A DNA stretch of 64,000 bases, taken from positions 4,464,001-4,528,000 of the forward strand of contig OX344750.2 of the NCBI GenBank assembly GCA_947034885.2. The letters are read 5' to 3'. The notes under the pieces were generated by a model. It was not told the origin of the DNA and did not search any database. It saw only the letters and a list, made by a program, of their open reading frames with translations. This stretch comes from Thuidium tamariscinum (Eukaryota > Streptophyta > Bryopsida > Hypnales > Thuidiaceae). The position numbers and the translations under genes are program-made. Positions 11,122 to 23,507 of the stretch are shown here, piece by piece. Within the stretch, counting starts at the first letter, position 1, and each line of letters begins with the position of its first letter.

Positions 11122-12385
11122 GTCTTCCCTCAAATTAAGTAAAGCATAATCCTCAAAACATTCACTTGTTCACTTAGTGCAAGGTTGAGTATTTCGAAGT
11201 TGAATAGAAAGTTAACATAATGAAAAAACTTTTCAACTTGTGTTAGAATTTTTTTGGCAAAATATTATGTTTGAAGAAAAATTATATATGACCACTTCAA
11301 AGATGACCCCCCCTCCCCCCAGTATTGCTTACGTCCTCAAGTTCTCCAATGTGCCTTTTGTATTACCTCTTTTCTAGTGACAATAAGAGTGGCATGATTT
11401 CCTAACAGTGCACATGCTATGCATTGCATTATAACATTAGGTTTCAATACTAGTTGTTGTTTTTCCATCCCTCATAACTCTAGTCACTTAACTGGATCCA
11501 ACAAGATATTGAATACACGTCATTTGATGACATGACACAAAACTTCTATGATGTCCAAGTACTAGGTAGTGGCACTAATCACTAGTCACCACCAATGCTA
11601 ACCACCCTTGAAAGGGACTCAACTCCCTTAGGGGGTTAGTGTGTAAAAAAAATAAGGATATGGGTACAAATAACAACTATTTTATAGTAGAATATTACTT
11701 TTTTTTTTAACATGCTATAATTATGTAATTTTTCACTTTGGGTTATTAGAAAAGGGGTTTGCAGTACTTATAATTCTAAATTGATATGAATAAATGATAT
11801 GATGATTTAGACTAAAAAAATTTCTACTACAATTTTTGTCCTACATTCAATTTCTTTCAAACTTTATTTTCTTTCCACCACCAATGACTACTTACAACTA
11901 GAACTTAACAAAAAAGTGTAGTTAATATTACTATTGCATCTTCCATAAAAATTGTCAATTACATTCAATTACTAAGAAGGTATGATATTATTCAATGCTA
12001 TCAATTGAACTTTAGGTTTGTATAATTTTACATGATCAATATGAATGATATAGAGAGTGTTTTTGATATCAACTTTACTTGAACTTACATTGTTTGATTC
12101 AATGTACATGTCTTCACAATATGCACAATATTATGTAGAAATTGTTTTGTACTATCATGGTAGTATGAAATTGTAGAATGAAATACAATGTAAGAAGTAT
12201 TTGTGCATACTCATGGTAGTATGAAATATATAGTAGTATGCAATGGTAGTATGAAATAGAATGTTCTCATTGTGTTCACAAACACAATGATTGAAACAAA
12301 ATGTGGAAATCATGTCTAAATATGAAGACTTGAAGAAAACTGAGCTTATACACCTAAATTGAAACATGCACTACTATATGGTAGT
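11122..12385. other. Intergenic sequence without a recognised gene
   Basis: AT-rich DNA with a poly-C run near 11308 and, at 12155-12255, three imperfect copies of a short unit built around CATGGTAGTATGAAAT. No transposon domain or pair of ends was found. Confidence 0.4.
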
Positions 12386-13030
12386 GTGCTCTAAAATCAA
12401 CCCTCTTCTTTAAACCATCCTATAGGTGGCTCAAAAAATGGGTACATGACGGACTATTGATTATGTCAAAGAAGAGGAAGAGTTTGTTCCTTCTTCTCCA
12501 ATGGATAATTCATATTTCTTTAAAGGTTGGTTTAAGAGCCACGGTAGGTCTATTTCTAATTAAGTAGATAGGTGTTCAACTGTTCATTAATTATTTTCAA
12601 AATGAGAATTGGCGGTCCAACTACCTTCTTACATTTGCTAAGAAATCTAAAATAATAATTAACTCTAGCTTCCATTCAAGATTTAGTAAAGGTCGCATTT
12701 ACAAACCTTCTCTATTACTTTTTGCATCCCTCAATGCTTGTTTTTGGTAAAGCCATATCTTTTTTCAGACCACTTAAGAGAGAATTTTTCAAGGGCTATA
12801 AGCCATAAATAGGTCCCTATGGCAAAATTCTTTGAAAATTCATAACTAATTTATAAAAGCTCCAAAAAAATATATAACCACTTGGGTTAGATTTTGCATC
12901 AATTTTTCTTGAAGAGAAAAATTTTAAAAATATTTTCAAGCATCTAAAAACCATCAAAAATGCCCAACAATCCTTAAAGTGTCGCTTCTAGAGTCACCTA
13001 TCTTAACTGATGGAAAAATAAAAACAAAAT
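12386..13030 (+). repeat. Dispersed repeat B, copy 1
   Basis: It aligns along its length with about 46726-47310 in the same orientation. Shared landmarks are GCTCTAAAAT at the start, the GGTTTAAGAGCCAC / GGTTTAAAAGCCAC block, TAGATAGGTGTT/TGGCTAGGTATT, and AAATCTAAAATAAT. There is no coding frame and I found no terminal repeats, so the family is unassigned. Confidence 0.6.
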
Positions 13031-14843
13031 CAGTGTCTTCCACATGAGTGGAAAATGCTGCAAAAAATTGTTTATTGCTATGAAGACAACCTACAACTAG
13101 ATAATACAATTTTTTTAAATTATTAATCAATGCCCTAAAGTTTCTAAACCTGTTACAAGGTATGATTAAAAGATGATTAATCCCTAAACATCCAACGGGG
13201 TCCTTGGCCCTAAAACAATGAATATATAGCCATTTCCTTACCTTAAGAACAAAACTTTGAAAACGATATTCTTGAAACTATAATTGTTGGATGTTGTTAA
13301 GATACATGATTGAAACATATCCTGAAATTTTCAAGGCATTTCACCATACCAATTTTCCGGAATTCATCAAAGAAGTTCTATTTTTCCTCATTTTTGCATA
13401 GTCAAAATTTAGGCAACATGTGTTTTGAGGGCTATAATTTTTTTAAATTTCAAATGCTGGCATCTTTTGACATATTAGTTCATAATGAACTTTAGAAATA
13501 AGAAAAAAAGAAAACTACATCAATGCACTAAACTTGCTACTTTCTTTGGGTCTTGCAATTGCTTGCACTCTACTTTTTCAAAACAATCGTATTTGTTTCT
13601 CAAGGCATCCACCCTACTGCATCCTTTCCAGTTCTAATATTGGAACCCATCTTCCACCTCCTTATATTAGCCTCACATTTGGGAAAGGATCTAGACAACA
13701 TGATTGTCTTCAATAAGAAAAACAAAATAAAAAGATGGCCGTTACCTCCACCTCATCAAGTGCTCTAATGAGGTGGTCCCTTCTCAATTCACTTTCGACT
13801 TTGTCCAATGACTTCAGCTTCTAAAACCACCTATCTATCTGTATACAAAACTTTAAGTTTTTGCAATTCTTGATTGTTAAATTGAAAGATATCTGAACCA
13901 TGTAGGAAGATTTGATAGCTACAAGATACTATTCAAGAACAACCTGTCCAATGTCTTTAAATGAATATACCCTAACCAATATGCCACTCACAAGATAACT
14001 TTTTCAAACTTTTGGCCAAAAAAATATATAAAAGGGGGTATTTTAGGACTATAGTATTTTCTAATGGCACCTATATTTCATACCCTATAGTACTTTAAAG
14101 ACATCCAATACTATTTTGTATACCCAATAGTACAAATAATCCATTTCTAATTTTTTGCTCCCATGTTTTAAAAATACCCTATCATTTGTTCACACATATT
14201 TTCCTACTCTGACCGCTTACTACCCCCCTCGAGTCAACTCCTAACTAGTTAGATGTAAAAAACCTCACTTCATGACTCACTTGACTAGACTCAATGTTTT
14301 GGTTTAGAATAGAACAAGACATCACCCAATTGATATCAAAAGTGCCTAAAAGCACTATGCAATAATATAAAAGTGACAAGGAGACTCTATCACCAATTTC
14401 ATTGTTTAGATGGTCACTTTGGCTCACCACGATGCCATTTAGAAAGGTAGTGGGAGACTACCCTTCCTCATATTATTCTCTATAAAATTTAGTAAATCCC
14501 CCCTTCCTATGGGTCATCAAGACATTCAAAATACACTTATTTTTAAAGATCTGCATGATTTCTAAGCTTTAATGGCCAAGCTCTAATGGCTTCCTTATCT
14601 TTTCATTAAGATAAATTTTAGTTGTGAACTTCAAATATAAAGTACAATCCTATTATTTCCATTTAATCTTTATGAAGATTATTGTGAACTACTCATTTTA
14701 TCAAATGGAACAAGTATTGAGCAAATTATAGCCCTCCAAAGGTCTACGTTCTCTAAGATGAGTTCTCTAAGATTCTACCTATTTTATTTGTCTATTATTT
14801 TTAACTCATGGCTAAATTTTTTGTAGATCTTAGCATTCTATAT
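13031..14843. other. Intergenic sequence without a recognised gene
   Basis: AT-rich, with repeat-A-like terminal motifs near 13170-13200 (TTAATCCCTAAACATCC) that have no obvious partner end, and a small 9-bp-stem hairpin at 13748-13776. Open frames at 13310-13768 and 14245-14430 show no motif. Confidence 0.4.
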
Positions 14844-15302
14844 CACTACAAGGGAAATGGGCCCTAATTTACAGAAATTTTGACAAAATAGTGTCTAAAA
14901 TGATAGCCACATGTCCGAAATGACAGTCACAACTTGTAAAATCTTGTTTTTTGTCAATGCAGTCAATATTGCAATGTCTGTCAATTTCTTGTCAATTTCT
15001 CAATCAATTTTGACAAACAAGGTTAATGTCTTCCTTGAAATCCAAAAAAAATTTATATACAATTTTTGTTTTAGGTACAAAATGATGTAGCTATCATTTA
15101 CTAACTCTATAAGGAATTATACCTCATTGCAATCTTTAACCATTAACTATCAACACTTTAGCATTATTTGTCTTCAAGGGAGAGAAGCTCCCTCTATATA
15201 TGTGGAGTGGTAGGGGGTCAACCAACTCATATGGGATATATGAACTCTTGAAGTTGTGAGAGCTCATAGTGAAGTTAAAAACCCAAAATTTTGTATTAAA
15301 AC

Positions 15303-15640
15303 TAAGATTTCAAACTTCATTTAAGTATAGTAGAATGTCTTTTTTCAAAAACATTTGAACTAAAACTAGTAAGAATATTAATTGGGGTCTTAAGTTTAAA
15401 AATCCGTTTGACATTTCAAGTTTCTAATCAAAATTTATAGACAGATTTCAAAGAGGAAGTTTCAAAAAATATACCAAGAACAATTTCAAACACCTCTTTA
15501 AAATTTCATAACTTTTGATTGGAAACTTGAAATGTCAAACGGATTTTTGGATGCAAAACTTGAGTTAATTTTCTAACTAATATTAGTTAATGTTTTTTTG
15601 AAAAAACACATTCTTCTATACCTAAATGAGGTCTAAAGTC
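15303..15640. repeat. Long imperfect hairpin
   Basis: Left arm about 15303-15440 and right arm about 15505-15640 are inverted complements. The best block is AAAATCCGTTTGACATTTCA on the left against its complement at about 15530-15550. A single-stranded middle of about 65 bp separates them. Confidence 0.75.
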
Positions 15641-15715
15641 CTATTTTCAACACAATTCCTATTTCTAACTTAATGTGTTTAGTTAGAAATAGGAATTGTG
15701 TTGAAAATAAGACTT
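15636..15715. repeat. Compact 35-bp-arm hairpin
   Basis: Arms 15636-15670 and 15681-15715 are complementary with a single mismatch around a 10-base loop (TAATGTGTTT). It abuts the right arm of the larger hairpin. Size and pairing are within the range of small-RNA precursor hairpins, but no expression evidence exists here. Confidence 0.8.
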
Positions 15716-16261
15716 CAGATTAAATCCTTTAAATCTTTTTTCTTATTTTTAAATAGGCCCCTAATCATTAGAAGAAAAATATATTGTAGTGAACTAAACA
15801 GTGTTGAGTTGTTTATTTTGACTATGTTATAGAGAACGCAAAATCTACATTTGAAATGCAAATTTCTGCCTTTTCAACAACGTAGTCAACAAAAATGACC
15901 CAACATTGTTTTGTTTACTACAACATACTTTTCTTCTAGTGATTGGATATCTACCTTGGTCAATTTGGGGGGTTTTAGTTGTATTTTTTTTATTGAAAAA
16001 TACAAATTTTAAGTTCAAAATTCGCAAAGAGGGGCTTTTACTACAATGATACAAGCCTACAAAGATATTTTCTTAAAATAATAAACTATCCAACTTCCAC
16101 ATGTGCTCAAAGTGCACTACCTTTTACGCAAGTGTAGAGAACACAATTTATTTTTTCCAAAGATGAAAATGGTTGAGGAAGAGAATCTTTAAGTAAGAAA
16201 AAATATTTTTCTGAATTCTATTTTTTTGAATTTTTTAACTATTTAAAATAAATCAAACATA

Positions 16262-17140
16262 GTGATTTTGGGTACGTACGTGTGACTAGAGATTTCCATA
16301 TTTTGGAACCAAACTTTAATAGAAGGTGTGGATGAGGAATATCTTTAAAGCCCAATAATTTTCATGACTTTTGGCTTCATGGTTGAAAAGTTACCGCACA
16401 ATATGTTGTTTGTTTCTCAACTTGGGCAGTTCAAGCAGATAAAAAAAAATCACTTTTTTTGGAAACCAAAATTTGAAATTGGTTTTTCAGATTTATGTAT
16501 ATCTAAAAAGCTTTGAATCATTCCATTTGAATCAATGTATCAAAAGTTATGAAGAATTTTAGTTTGCAACTAGTTATGGATTCTCTTCTCTAAAATAAAC
16601 TTTGAAGTCCTTTGTTTTACTCAATTTTCAATATTTATGAAAAAAAATAAAAACATTAGGTGTAGATTGTTCATTACAACATTCGAACCATTGGAATTGG
16701 CATTTTTGAATTCAATAAATAAATTGTTACCATTTTTGTATTTTTAGTCATTCTCTACCTCTTTCTACTTACTATTTTTTTGTACATGTTGTACAATTCC
16801 AAATGATATGAAAATTTTCAAGCATGCAGCCAACTTGAATTGGACAATGAATCCAAAGAGTTGCAACCATTTTGGACATTTTTTTCATATAAATTGTAGC
16901 TGCTTGGATTTTTGCAGTAGTAAGAAAATAATTTTTGTAACTTCAAACACTAGTATCTTGCAACCTATACGGTAGAAATTTCTAAAATTTTTTCTACATC
17001 TTTTCAAAATAGTGCAATAAAAGATCCTATGGTTACATGTGCAAAAAATGTTTTTATATGTGAAATTTGATAGTTGTCCTAGAAATGATAGTTTTGGAAT
17101 AGTTTTGGTGGAAACATAGTTGCGGTCCTTCAAGGGTTAA
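16262..17140 (+). repeat. Dispersed repeat A, copy 2 (left end lost)
   Basis: It is co-linear with 8490-9346: the GTACGTGTGACTAGAGATTT block, CTTGGGCAGTTC, AAAGCTTTGAATCATTCC, and the final GGTCCTTCAAGGGTTAA correspond in order. The left TTAAYCCCTAAAG end is missing and the right end has diverged. Non-coding. Confidence 0.7.
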
Positions 17141-17916
17141 AGTGTCTATTTTCATTGTATTTTTCATTGTGTTTTCTTTTTCATAACTTTAAAAATTAAA
17201 TTTTCTTAGGTCTGAATTTTAAGAGACACAACATTCTAATTGCTTTTCAAATTATCCATATTTTATTTCATTTAAAAATTTTATTCCAAAAGTCAAAAGA
17301 CTCAATGAAATAGGTTATTTTGAGCAAAAAATGATAAGTGATTCTTGCAATGACTCAAGGCTAGAAGATGGACTTGGGTAGAACTTTACATGCTCTTCGA
17401 GCAAAATACAAGTGGGGAGCATGGAAGTTGTGCAACATAACGTGGTCAAATTATTGAACATGGAAATTGCAATGATTGAAGTTAGTCTCTAATTATTTTA
17501 CTTTATTTTATTTTTGTTTCTTCCTCACAAAAAATTCATTAAATTTGAATTAGGAAATTAGAAATCAAAGTCAGACCATCAAGGTTATTAGGATTTAAAA
17601 TGAAGTATGTGTAATTAGTTAGAAAATTAAATTAACTTTTTAAAAACATCTTACAAGTAGAAATCGGACAAAACCTCTAGAAGTTACACTCAATTGAACA
17701 ATAGTTTAAAATTGGATGAAAAGTGAAATTCATCTTGAAGGAATTTCAAAAGGAACCTATAATTTCAAAGGAATTTAGAATTTAGTTTGAAAATAGGAAT
17801 AAAATATAAAAAGATAGAAGTAAGACTCAAAAGGTAAGAATCAAGTGATTTTAAATTCAAAAAGGTGAAATAATTTGACAGATAGATTTTGATGAACTGC
17901 TTACTAGTCAAAATTT

Positions 17917-18213
17917 CCCGGGGAGGACACTTCTTGTGTATTTGGGGGACTCACGTGCGGCGGTGGGGTATTTTTAGGGGAGCTATCAATTACTTGTAAT
18001 CATTACTTGGCAACATTAAAAGAGCCCTATTTTACCATAAAGCGGAAAAATCAGCCATATTATCATCCCTATTTTATTTTTAAAACACTTTGCCTTTTCA
18101 ATGTCCCCTATTTTATATATAAATTTTTTATAAATTTTACTCAAGATTATTTAAATGTATCCTATCTTCCGCCGCACGTAGATTATTAAAAAACAGGAAG
18201 TGTCCTCTCCTAG
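17917..18213 (-). mobile_element. hAT-type MITE, copy 2, with 8-bp target duplication
   Basis: A 297-bp copy of the element at 10007-10304 in inverse orientation, nearly identical along its length. It is flanked by a perfect 8-bp duplication, CAAAATTT (17909-17916 and 18214-18221). The different target duplications show two independent insertions rather than a segmental duplication. Confidence 0.92.
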
Positions 18214-19661
18214 CAAAATTTACTAATGAAAATCACATTTGTCAAGGAGGTTAAAATTCTAAGTTTTATTTTTAGGGAAGGATAAAATCAAACCTTTGAA
18301 AAGAAGAAAAATTTACTTAGAAGAAAAGAGGTAAAAATCCCATTGCAAAAATAATAGCCCTACATATGAATTTATAAATTTTATCTAGAATATGAGCATT
18401 TAATGACTGCAAAAATATGACTGGGGATGACTGGTGATTGCTTGCAGTCATATTGTGGTAATTGAAAACTTTGGGGAAAAAAATGACTGCAAATATGACT
18501 GCCAGTCACATTTTTGTTTTATACTTCATGGCCGTATAGTATATATCCATTGAGAATTGCAAAACACTTCATAGGGAACTTTTGGGAACGTGTTTTGGGA
18601 ACGCCCGGTCATATTTGCTAGTCATATTTTGTAGTCATATTTGTACAATTATTACAATTTTTTTTGGGAGGCAGCCCAAGTGCAATTTGGGCCCCAAAAG
18701 TATCCAGTCATATTTTTTCCTCAATTACATTATGTAGTCATATTTTTTAAATAGTCATATTTTGCAGTCATATTTATACAATTATTACAATTATTTTTTG
18801 GGGGGTAGCCCAAGTGCAATTTGGGCCCCAAAAGTAATTAGTCGTATTTTTTTCTCAGTCACATTATGCAGTCATATTTTCAATCACCCTTTCTTGATAG
18901 TAAAGAATTTTCAGTTTTTGGGCCACATATGGAAGACATGCTCAAATGTAGGTAAACCTTTTGTATTTTAGCCATAAGGATCATTTCTTTGGATGTAGAT
19001 ATGACTTCATTTCTTGCATGCACTGAATTTTTTTTAAGCTTCATCTATTATAAAATATGTGCGAAACAATTAGGCTAGGGTGGCCACATATTTGTATTCA
19101 AATTCCTTAAATTACATATTTCAATGTACTAATGAGGCAAGGTTGTTCCTAAAGGAAGAAGGCATTGCAAATATGACTTTGTAAATGGACTTTTTTCTTG
19201 CCTACTCCATTGGAAGGGGTGGTGGACATTGGAAAGCTTTTGAATACTTTGAATGTCTCTTAACCCTTGCAATATGGTTTCGTTCCTTGCAACAGTTTCA
19301 TTTTGAAGTTCATTGATATATACATTTGCTGAAGACACATACAAAACAAAAAGTGCTTCACACATGAAGGCAATAATTTTTTTCTTACAAATTAAGATGG
19401 TTCTCTAATTTGCTTCGAAAACAACTGAAGATAAAAGGATGTGACATCATCTCTTCTTTATATGTAGAAAGACTATACAAGAAGTATAGTATATTGTAAT
19501 GGCGCCATTCATCCAAGACAAACATACTTATATTCTTTCCTTTTGCGTTATACACCAAAAACATTGTTGCATAGAATCCTCTATATGAAATATTGAAGAC
19601 CATTTTGGATGTATTGTTCTTTGTCATACAGAGAAACTCATTCTGAATCAGCTTCGTTGTA

Positions 19662-20425
19662 CTATAAGTCATTCACAATTATGTCATCTTGCTTGAGACG
19701 TTGTAATATAGTTGCAACCACATCGGTTTCTACTTCCACTGCTTCATACAAGGGTATCTTTGGAAGAAGATCTTTGTACAAGTCTGTGGCTCCCAATCCA
19801 TGAAAATTTGTTGTCTTTCCCAAGGATATGCATTGCACTTCAAGTGTTGCTTGATGTGCAGAGAATAATTGAACACCTCTTGGTTCCTTTTGAAGTACAA
19901 TTTTCCATCCACTCTTGCCCTTGTCTAGTATAAAGAATACGTGTTCAATGTGTAGAGGAAAAGCAAATGACTGTGTCGAGTAAGGGATCAATTTTTGAAA
20001 ATTCACACTAGTGAATCCATATTCATCACGCTTTATGGTAGCCCCATCCTCCTTTGTATTTGCAACCACCCAATTGCAATATAGCACTACTACCTCAAAG
20101 TTTGCGTAATTTACAAATAAGATCTCTTCCACCCCCTCCCAACTCCAATTCTAAAGCCTTTATGTTCCTATCCTTTACATTTGCTCGACACAATTGTCGA
20201 AAAGTTTCAGCTACTCTTGAATCCATTCTTGTCAATTGTTTCTCACAATTTTGAATACAAATGTGATTTTTAAATGCATACATAGAACGATATGACTTGG
20301 CTTGATTTGATGGAGATAACATCAAAATTCCCACATCCTCTTCCATTTCTTCAATCCCATCTTTCATAGCACAGAACACTGTCTTTGAAAACCAAATGTG
20401 GAACTCTTCATCATACAGTTTCGTT
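19662..20425 (-). pseudogene. CACTA transposase (tnpD-type) C-terminal fragment
   Basis: The minus strand encodes a fragment that begins EEFHIWFSKTVF, continues through SYRSMYAFKNHICIQN, then shifts frame near 20130 into EEILFVNYANFEVVVLYCNW and DEYGFTSVNFQKL, ending around 19662. The order matches the C-terminal part of En/Spm tnpD proteins (the segment leading into DUF4216, then DUF4216 with its YGFTSVNF signature). The catalytic Transposase_21 domain is absent and the region 5' of the fragment is only repeats. The frameshift and missing domain make it non-functional. A further frame at 19385-19672 may be a tail of the same gene, but I could not recognise it. Confidence 0.75.
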
Positions 20426-20846
20426 AAATATTGGATCTATTTTTTTTGTTTTTTACGCCTATATTGTCGACATTCATATTCACAACTGACATATCATCTT
20501 CATATTTTTTATATTATACAACCATGAAGCATGTGAGTTCATCAAAAACATGCAAAACAACGCACTACATGGAGTCATATTTCAATGCTAATCATTACAT
20601 TCAATCTTTTTTGCAATAACATAATTACATGTAGTTGTATAGGCAATTGTATAATAAGATTCAATCATATATTAAATTACATTACTCTAAGTAGTCATAT
20701 ATGTAATTATATTACTAGTTTTAGTTACATATGACATCACATTACAATATACAGTCATATATACAATTGTATTACTAAATTCAGTCATATATTAAATTAC
20801 ATTACTATAGGTAGTCACAAATGCAATTGTATCACTACGTTTAGTC

Positions 20847-20943
20847 ATCATTTTTAGGGTTTTAAAATCCTAGTTGCCATTTTTTAGGGTTTTTAAACCC
20901 TAGCCGTCACTTTTTCAGGGCTTTGAAACCCTAGCCGCCACTT
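20847..20943. repeat. Three TAGGGTTT/AAACCCTAG hairpin units
   Basis: Three consecutive units of about 33 bp each carry TTTAGGGTTTT followed by AAACCCTAG, forming small self-complementary cores. AAACCCTA is the telobox motif found in many plant promoters and is also the telomere repeat unit. Here it lies upstream of the CACTA transposase fragment on the minus strand, where a promoter would be expected. Confidence 0.6.
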
Positions 20944-20959
20944 CATGTGCTTCATCTTC

Positions 20960-21760
20960 TTTCTTCTTTGTAGTTTTCTAACTCTTGTTTCTTGTTTTTT
21001 CTTTTGTTTTTTGAAGTTTTAATAGTAGTTGTTTGTTGTTTGTTGTTGTTGTTGGTGATGATGGTGAGTTGTTGCTTTCTAACTCTTGTTTCTTCTTCCT
21101 TCTTTTGTTTTGTGAAGTTTTAGTAGTAATTGTTTGTTGTTGTTGGTGAGTTGTTGCTTTCTACTCTTGTTTCTTCCTCCTTATATTGTTGTTGGTGGTG
21201 GTGGTGAGTTGTTGCTTTCTAACTCTTGTTTCTTCTTCTTTATTTTGATTTTTGAAGTTTTAGTAGTAGTTGTTTGTTGTTATTGTTGGTGGTGAGTTGT
21301 TGTTTTCTAATTCTTGTTTCTTCTTCCTTCTTTTGTTTTTTGAAGTTTTAGTAATAGTTGTTTATTGTTGTTGTTGGTGATGATGATGAGTTGTTGCTTT
21401 CTAACTCTTGTTTTTCTTCCTTCTTTTGTTTTTTGAGGTTTTAGTAGTAGTTGTTTAGTGGTGGTGGTGAGTTGTTGCTTTCTAACTCTTGTTTCTTCCT
21501 CCTTGTGTTTTTTGAAGGTTTGGTGGTGGTGGTGAGTTGTTGCTTTCTAACTCTTGTTTCTTCCTCCTTCTTGTGTTTTTTGAAGGTTTGGTGGTGGTGG
21601 TGAGTTGTTGCTTCCTAACTCTTGTTTTTTGTTTTTTGAAGATCTAATTGTTATGTTGTTGTGTTTTAGTTGTTGTTAAGTTGTTGCTTTCTAAGTTTTG
21701 TTTCTTCTTTTTTGTTTTGTTTTTTAAAGTTCTAATTATTATATTGTTGTTCTTCTAATA
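20960..21760. repeat. Minisatellite inside the CACTA element
   Basis: About eight to ten imperfect units of roughly 60-110 bp share the order GTTGCTTTCTAACTCTTGTT, TTTTTGAAGTTTTAGTAGTA, then a variable GTTGTT/GGTGGTGGTGA tract. Unit lengths differ mainly by expansion of the GTT/GGT triplets. No coding frame is maintained. Confidence 0.8.
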
Positions 21761-22421
21761 CTAACTTGAACAACAAAGTGACTCATTACAGTCATATTCT
21801 ATATAAGCCAAAATATGACTCATTGTAGTCATATCCGATATTACTCAAAATATGACTCATTGCAATCATATTCCAAATCACTTAAAATATGATTGAAAAT
21901 ATTACTTACTACAGTCATATTCCATATCATTAAAAAAAATGACTTAGAATATGACTTGCTGCAGTCATATATCATATCACTCAAAAAATGACTCACTATA
22001 GTTATATTCCATGTCACTAAGAATATGACTTGTTGCAGTCATATTCCATATCACTCAAATTATGACTCACCGCAGTCACAATCCACGTCATCAAAAATAT
22101 AACTAGGCCGAGTCACATTCCACGCACGATTTTTTTATTTTGCCCGGGCAGCTAATGAAAATGTCAAACCTCCAAGGAAAGTCAACATATACGCCATGTT
22201 GGCAAAATACGTCTAAAAATGGTTTATTATACTCTCAAATCCATATGACTGCAAATATGACTCACCAGTCATGTGACTGAAAGTGAATGACTCGACCATG
22301 ACTCATCTCAGTCACATTCCGCTCATCTACAGTGATTTTTGCTTGAGTCACATTCTTGAATTTTGTAACTCACTACAGTCATATTTTGCAGTCATAAAAC
22401 ACTCATTTTCTTGTAGTGAAA

Positions 22422-23502
22422 GTTAGGGAAAACAATAAGCAAGGAAGAATTTAGAGCCAAAATTAGTTAGAATATTTCATAAGCTTTCCGAAACTATTTT
22501 ACATGTAGGAATTGGAGTTATAACGGAGGAGTAAAAGATTGGATGAAGCTTAGAACAAAATCAACAGGGACTTAGATGAAAGTCAACTAGAATTCACCAA
22601 AATCCTTTAAAGTCAGATCTAGGCTAGAAGATTAAAAACCAAAAATTATACAACAAACCAATTCTAATTTCAATAGTTAGAATCTCAGAAATCAACTGAT
22701 GAAGTTTTGAAGGGTGGAATTAGAGTCACACTTCATCTCCCAATATCTTTTAGGAATCACGGTCAAATTTTGTGTCCTTTATCTTTTTGGAAAGAAAAAA
22801 AAATCTTTACAACCTGCCACTTCTAACTTCTTAATTTGATCAATTTTCATTAGACCTATGTGAAACTACAATTGAAACCAATATCTTTTATGAATTTCTT
22901 TTGATTAACAAATTTTGATAAAGACAATGAAGAGAGATACCATAGCTATAAAGATCCATTGCTTGAAAGGCTAAATTGGATTAAACGCTTAGACACTCGT
23001 AGGATTTAAACTACAATTTACAATTAAGAACTTAGTTGTGTACACTTTATTTCAAGGGTGGGAATAAAGTGCCTACATAATTATTGGCCTAGTACAAAAT
23101 AAACAAGAATAAAGCCAATCTCTAGCTCAATTAAAAATAGAACAAAGGCCAATTACTAGCTAAATTGGAATACATAAATTGATAGACGAATTGACATATT
23201 CGTATTATCTTAAAGGACTACACAAGTACAATTGACAAGGTGAGCAATCACTACAAAAGCCGAAACATAAGGGTTGATTACTCTTTATGTTTCTTGGCTT
23301 TAACTAACCCTGGGCTAACCGTAAGTCTCTTTGTATAACTACCCATAACCTCTTCCTAACCAATTGTTTAGTTGTCTTTTCATATCCACATGTCCATTTC
23401 ACTTTAATCTCATTGTGCTTTAACTTTAGTTAGATCATCCCCATACCAGACCCTTCAAGTAGGGGCGCCAAATGGGGTTTGATATAGGCTAATGGCTAGT
23501 GA
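22422..23502. other. Intergenic sequence between the CACTA and fold-back elements
   Basis: AT-rich sequence with the same texture as 17330-17908 and 18222-18376, which suggests one older stretch into which the hAT-type MITE and the CACTA element inserted. No gene recognised. Confidence 0.35.
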
Positions 23503-23507
23503 AGGTG

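Larger units (their letters stand above)
14844..15791. mobile_element. Possible CACTA-type non-autonomous element
   Basis: It begins CACTACAAGGGAAATGG and ends ATTGTAGTG, so the outer 8 bases are inverted (CACTACAA). The left end is followed by short repeats of TGACAGTCA/TGTCAAT type, reminiscent of CACTA subterminal arrays. No 3-bp target duplication is visible and the inverted match beyond 8 bases is poor, so the two ends may belong to different fragments. It encloses the hairpins at 15303-15715. Confidence 0.35.
18380..22418 (-). mobile_element. Decayed CACTA (En/Spm-type) transposon
   Basis: Read on the minus strand it starts at 22418 with CACTACAAGAAAATGAG, the standard CACTA terminus. 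The other end (18380 onward) aligns with it as GAATATGAGCATTTAATGAC but has lost the outermost CACTACAA. Both ends carry dense subterminal repeats of a GACTGCAGTCATATT type (18405-18900 and 21770-22400), as expected for transposase binding arrays. A tnpD-like fragment lies at 19662-20425. Other internal blocks are two direct copies of a roughly 130-bp unit (18625-18850), a unit of about 60 bp repeated at 20560-20850, and a minisatellite at 20960-21760. AAA flanks both ends, a weak candidate for the 3-bp duplication. No Transposase_21 domain was found, so it is non-autonomous. Confidence 0.85.

Noticed and set aside
14844..15791. A definite CACTA transposon
   Set aside because: Only the outer 8 bases match between the ends and no 3-bp duplication is present, so it is kept as a low-confidence possibility.
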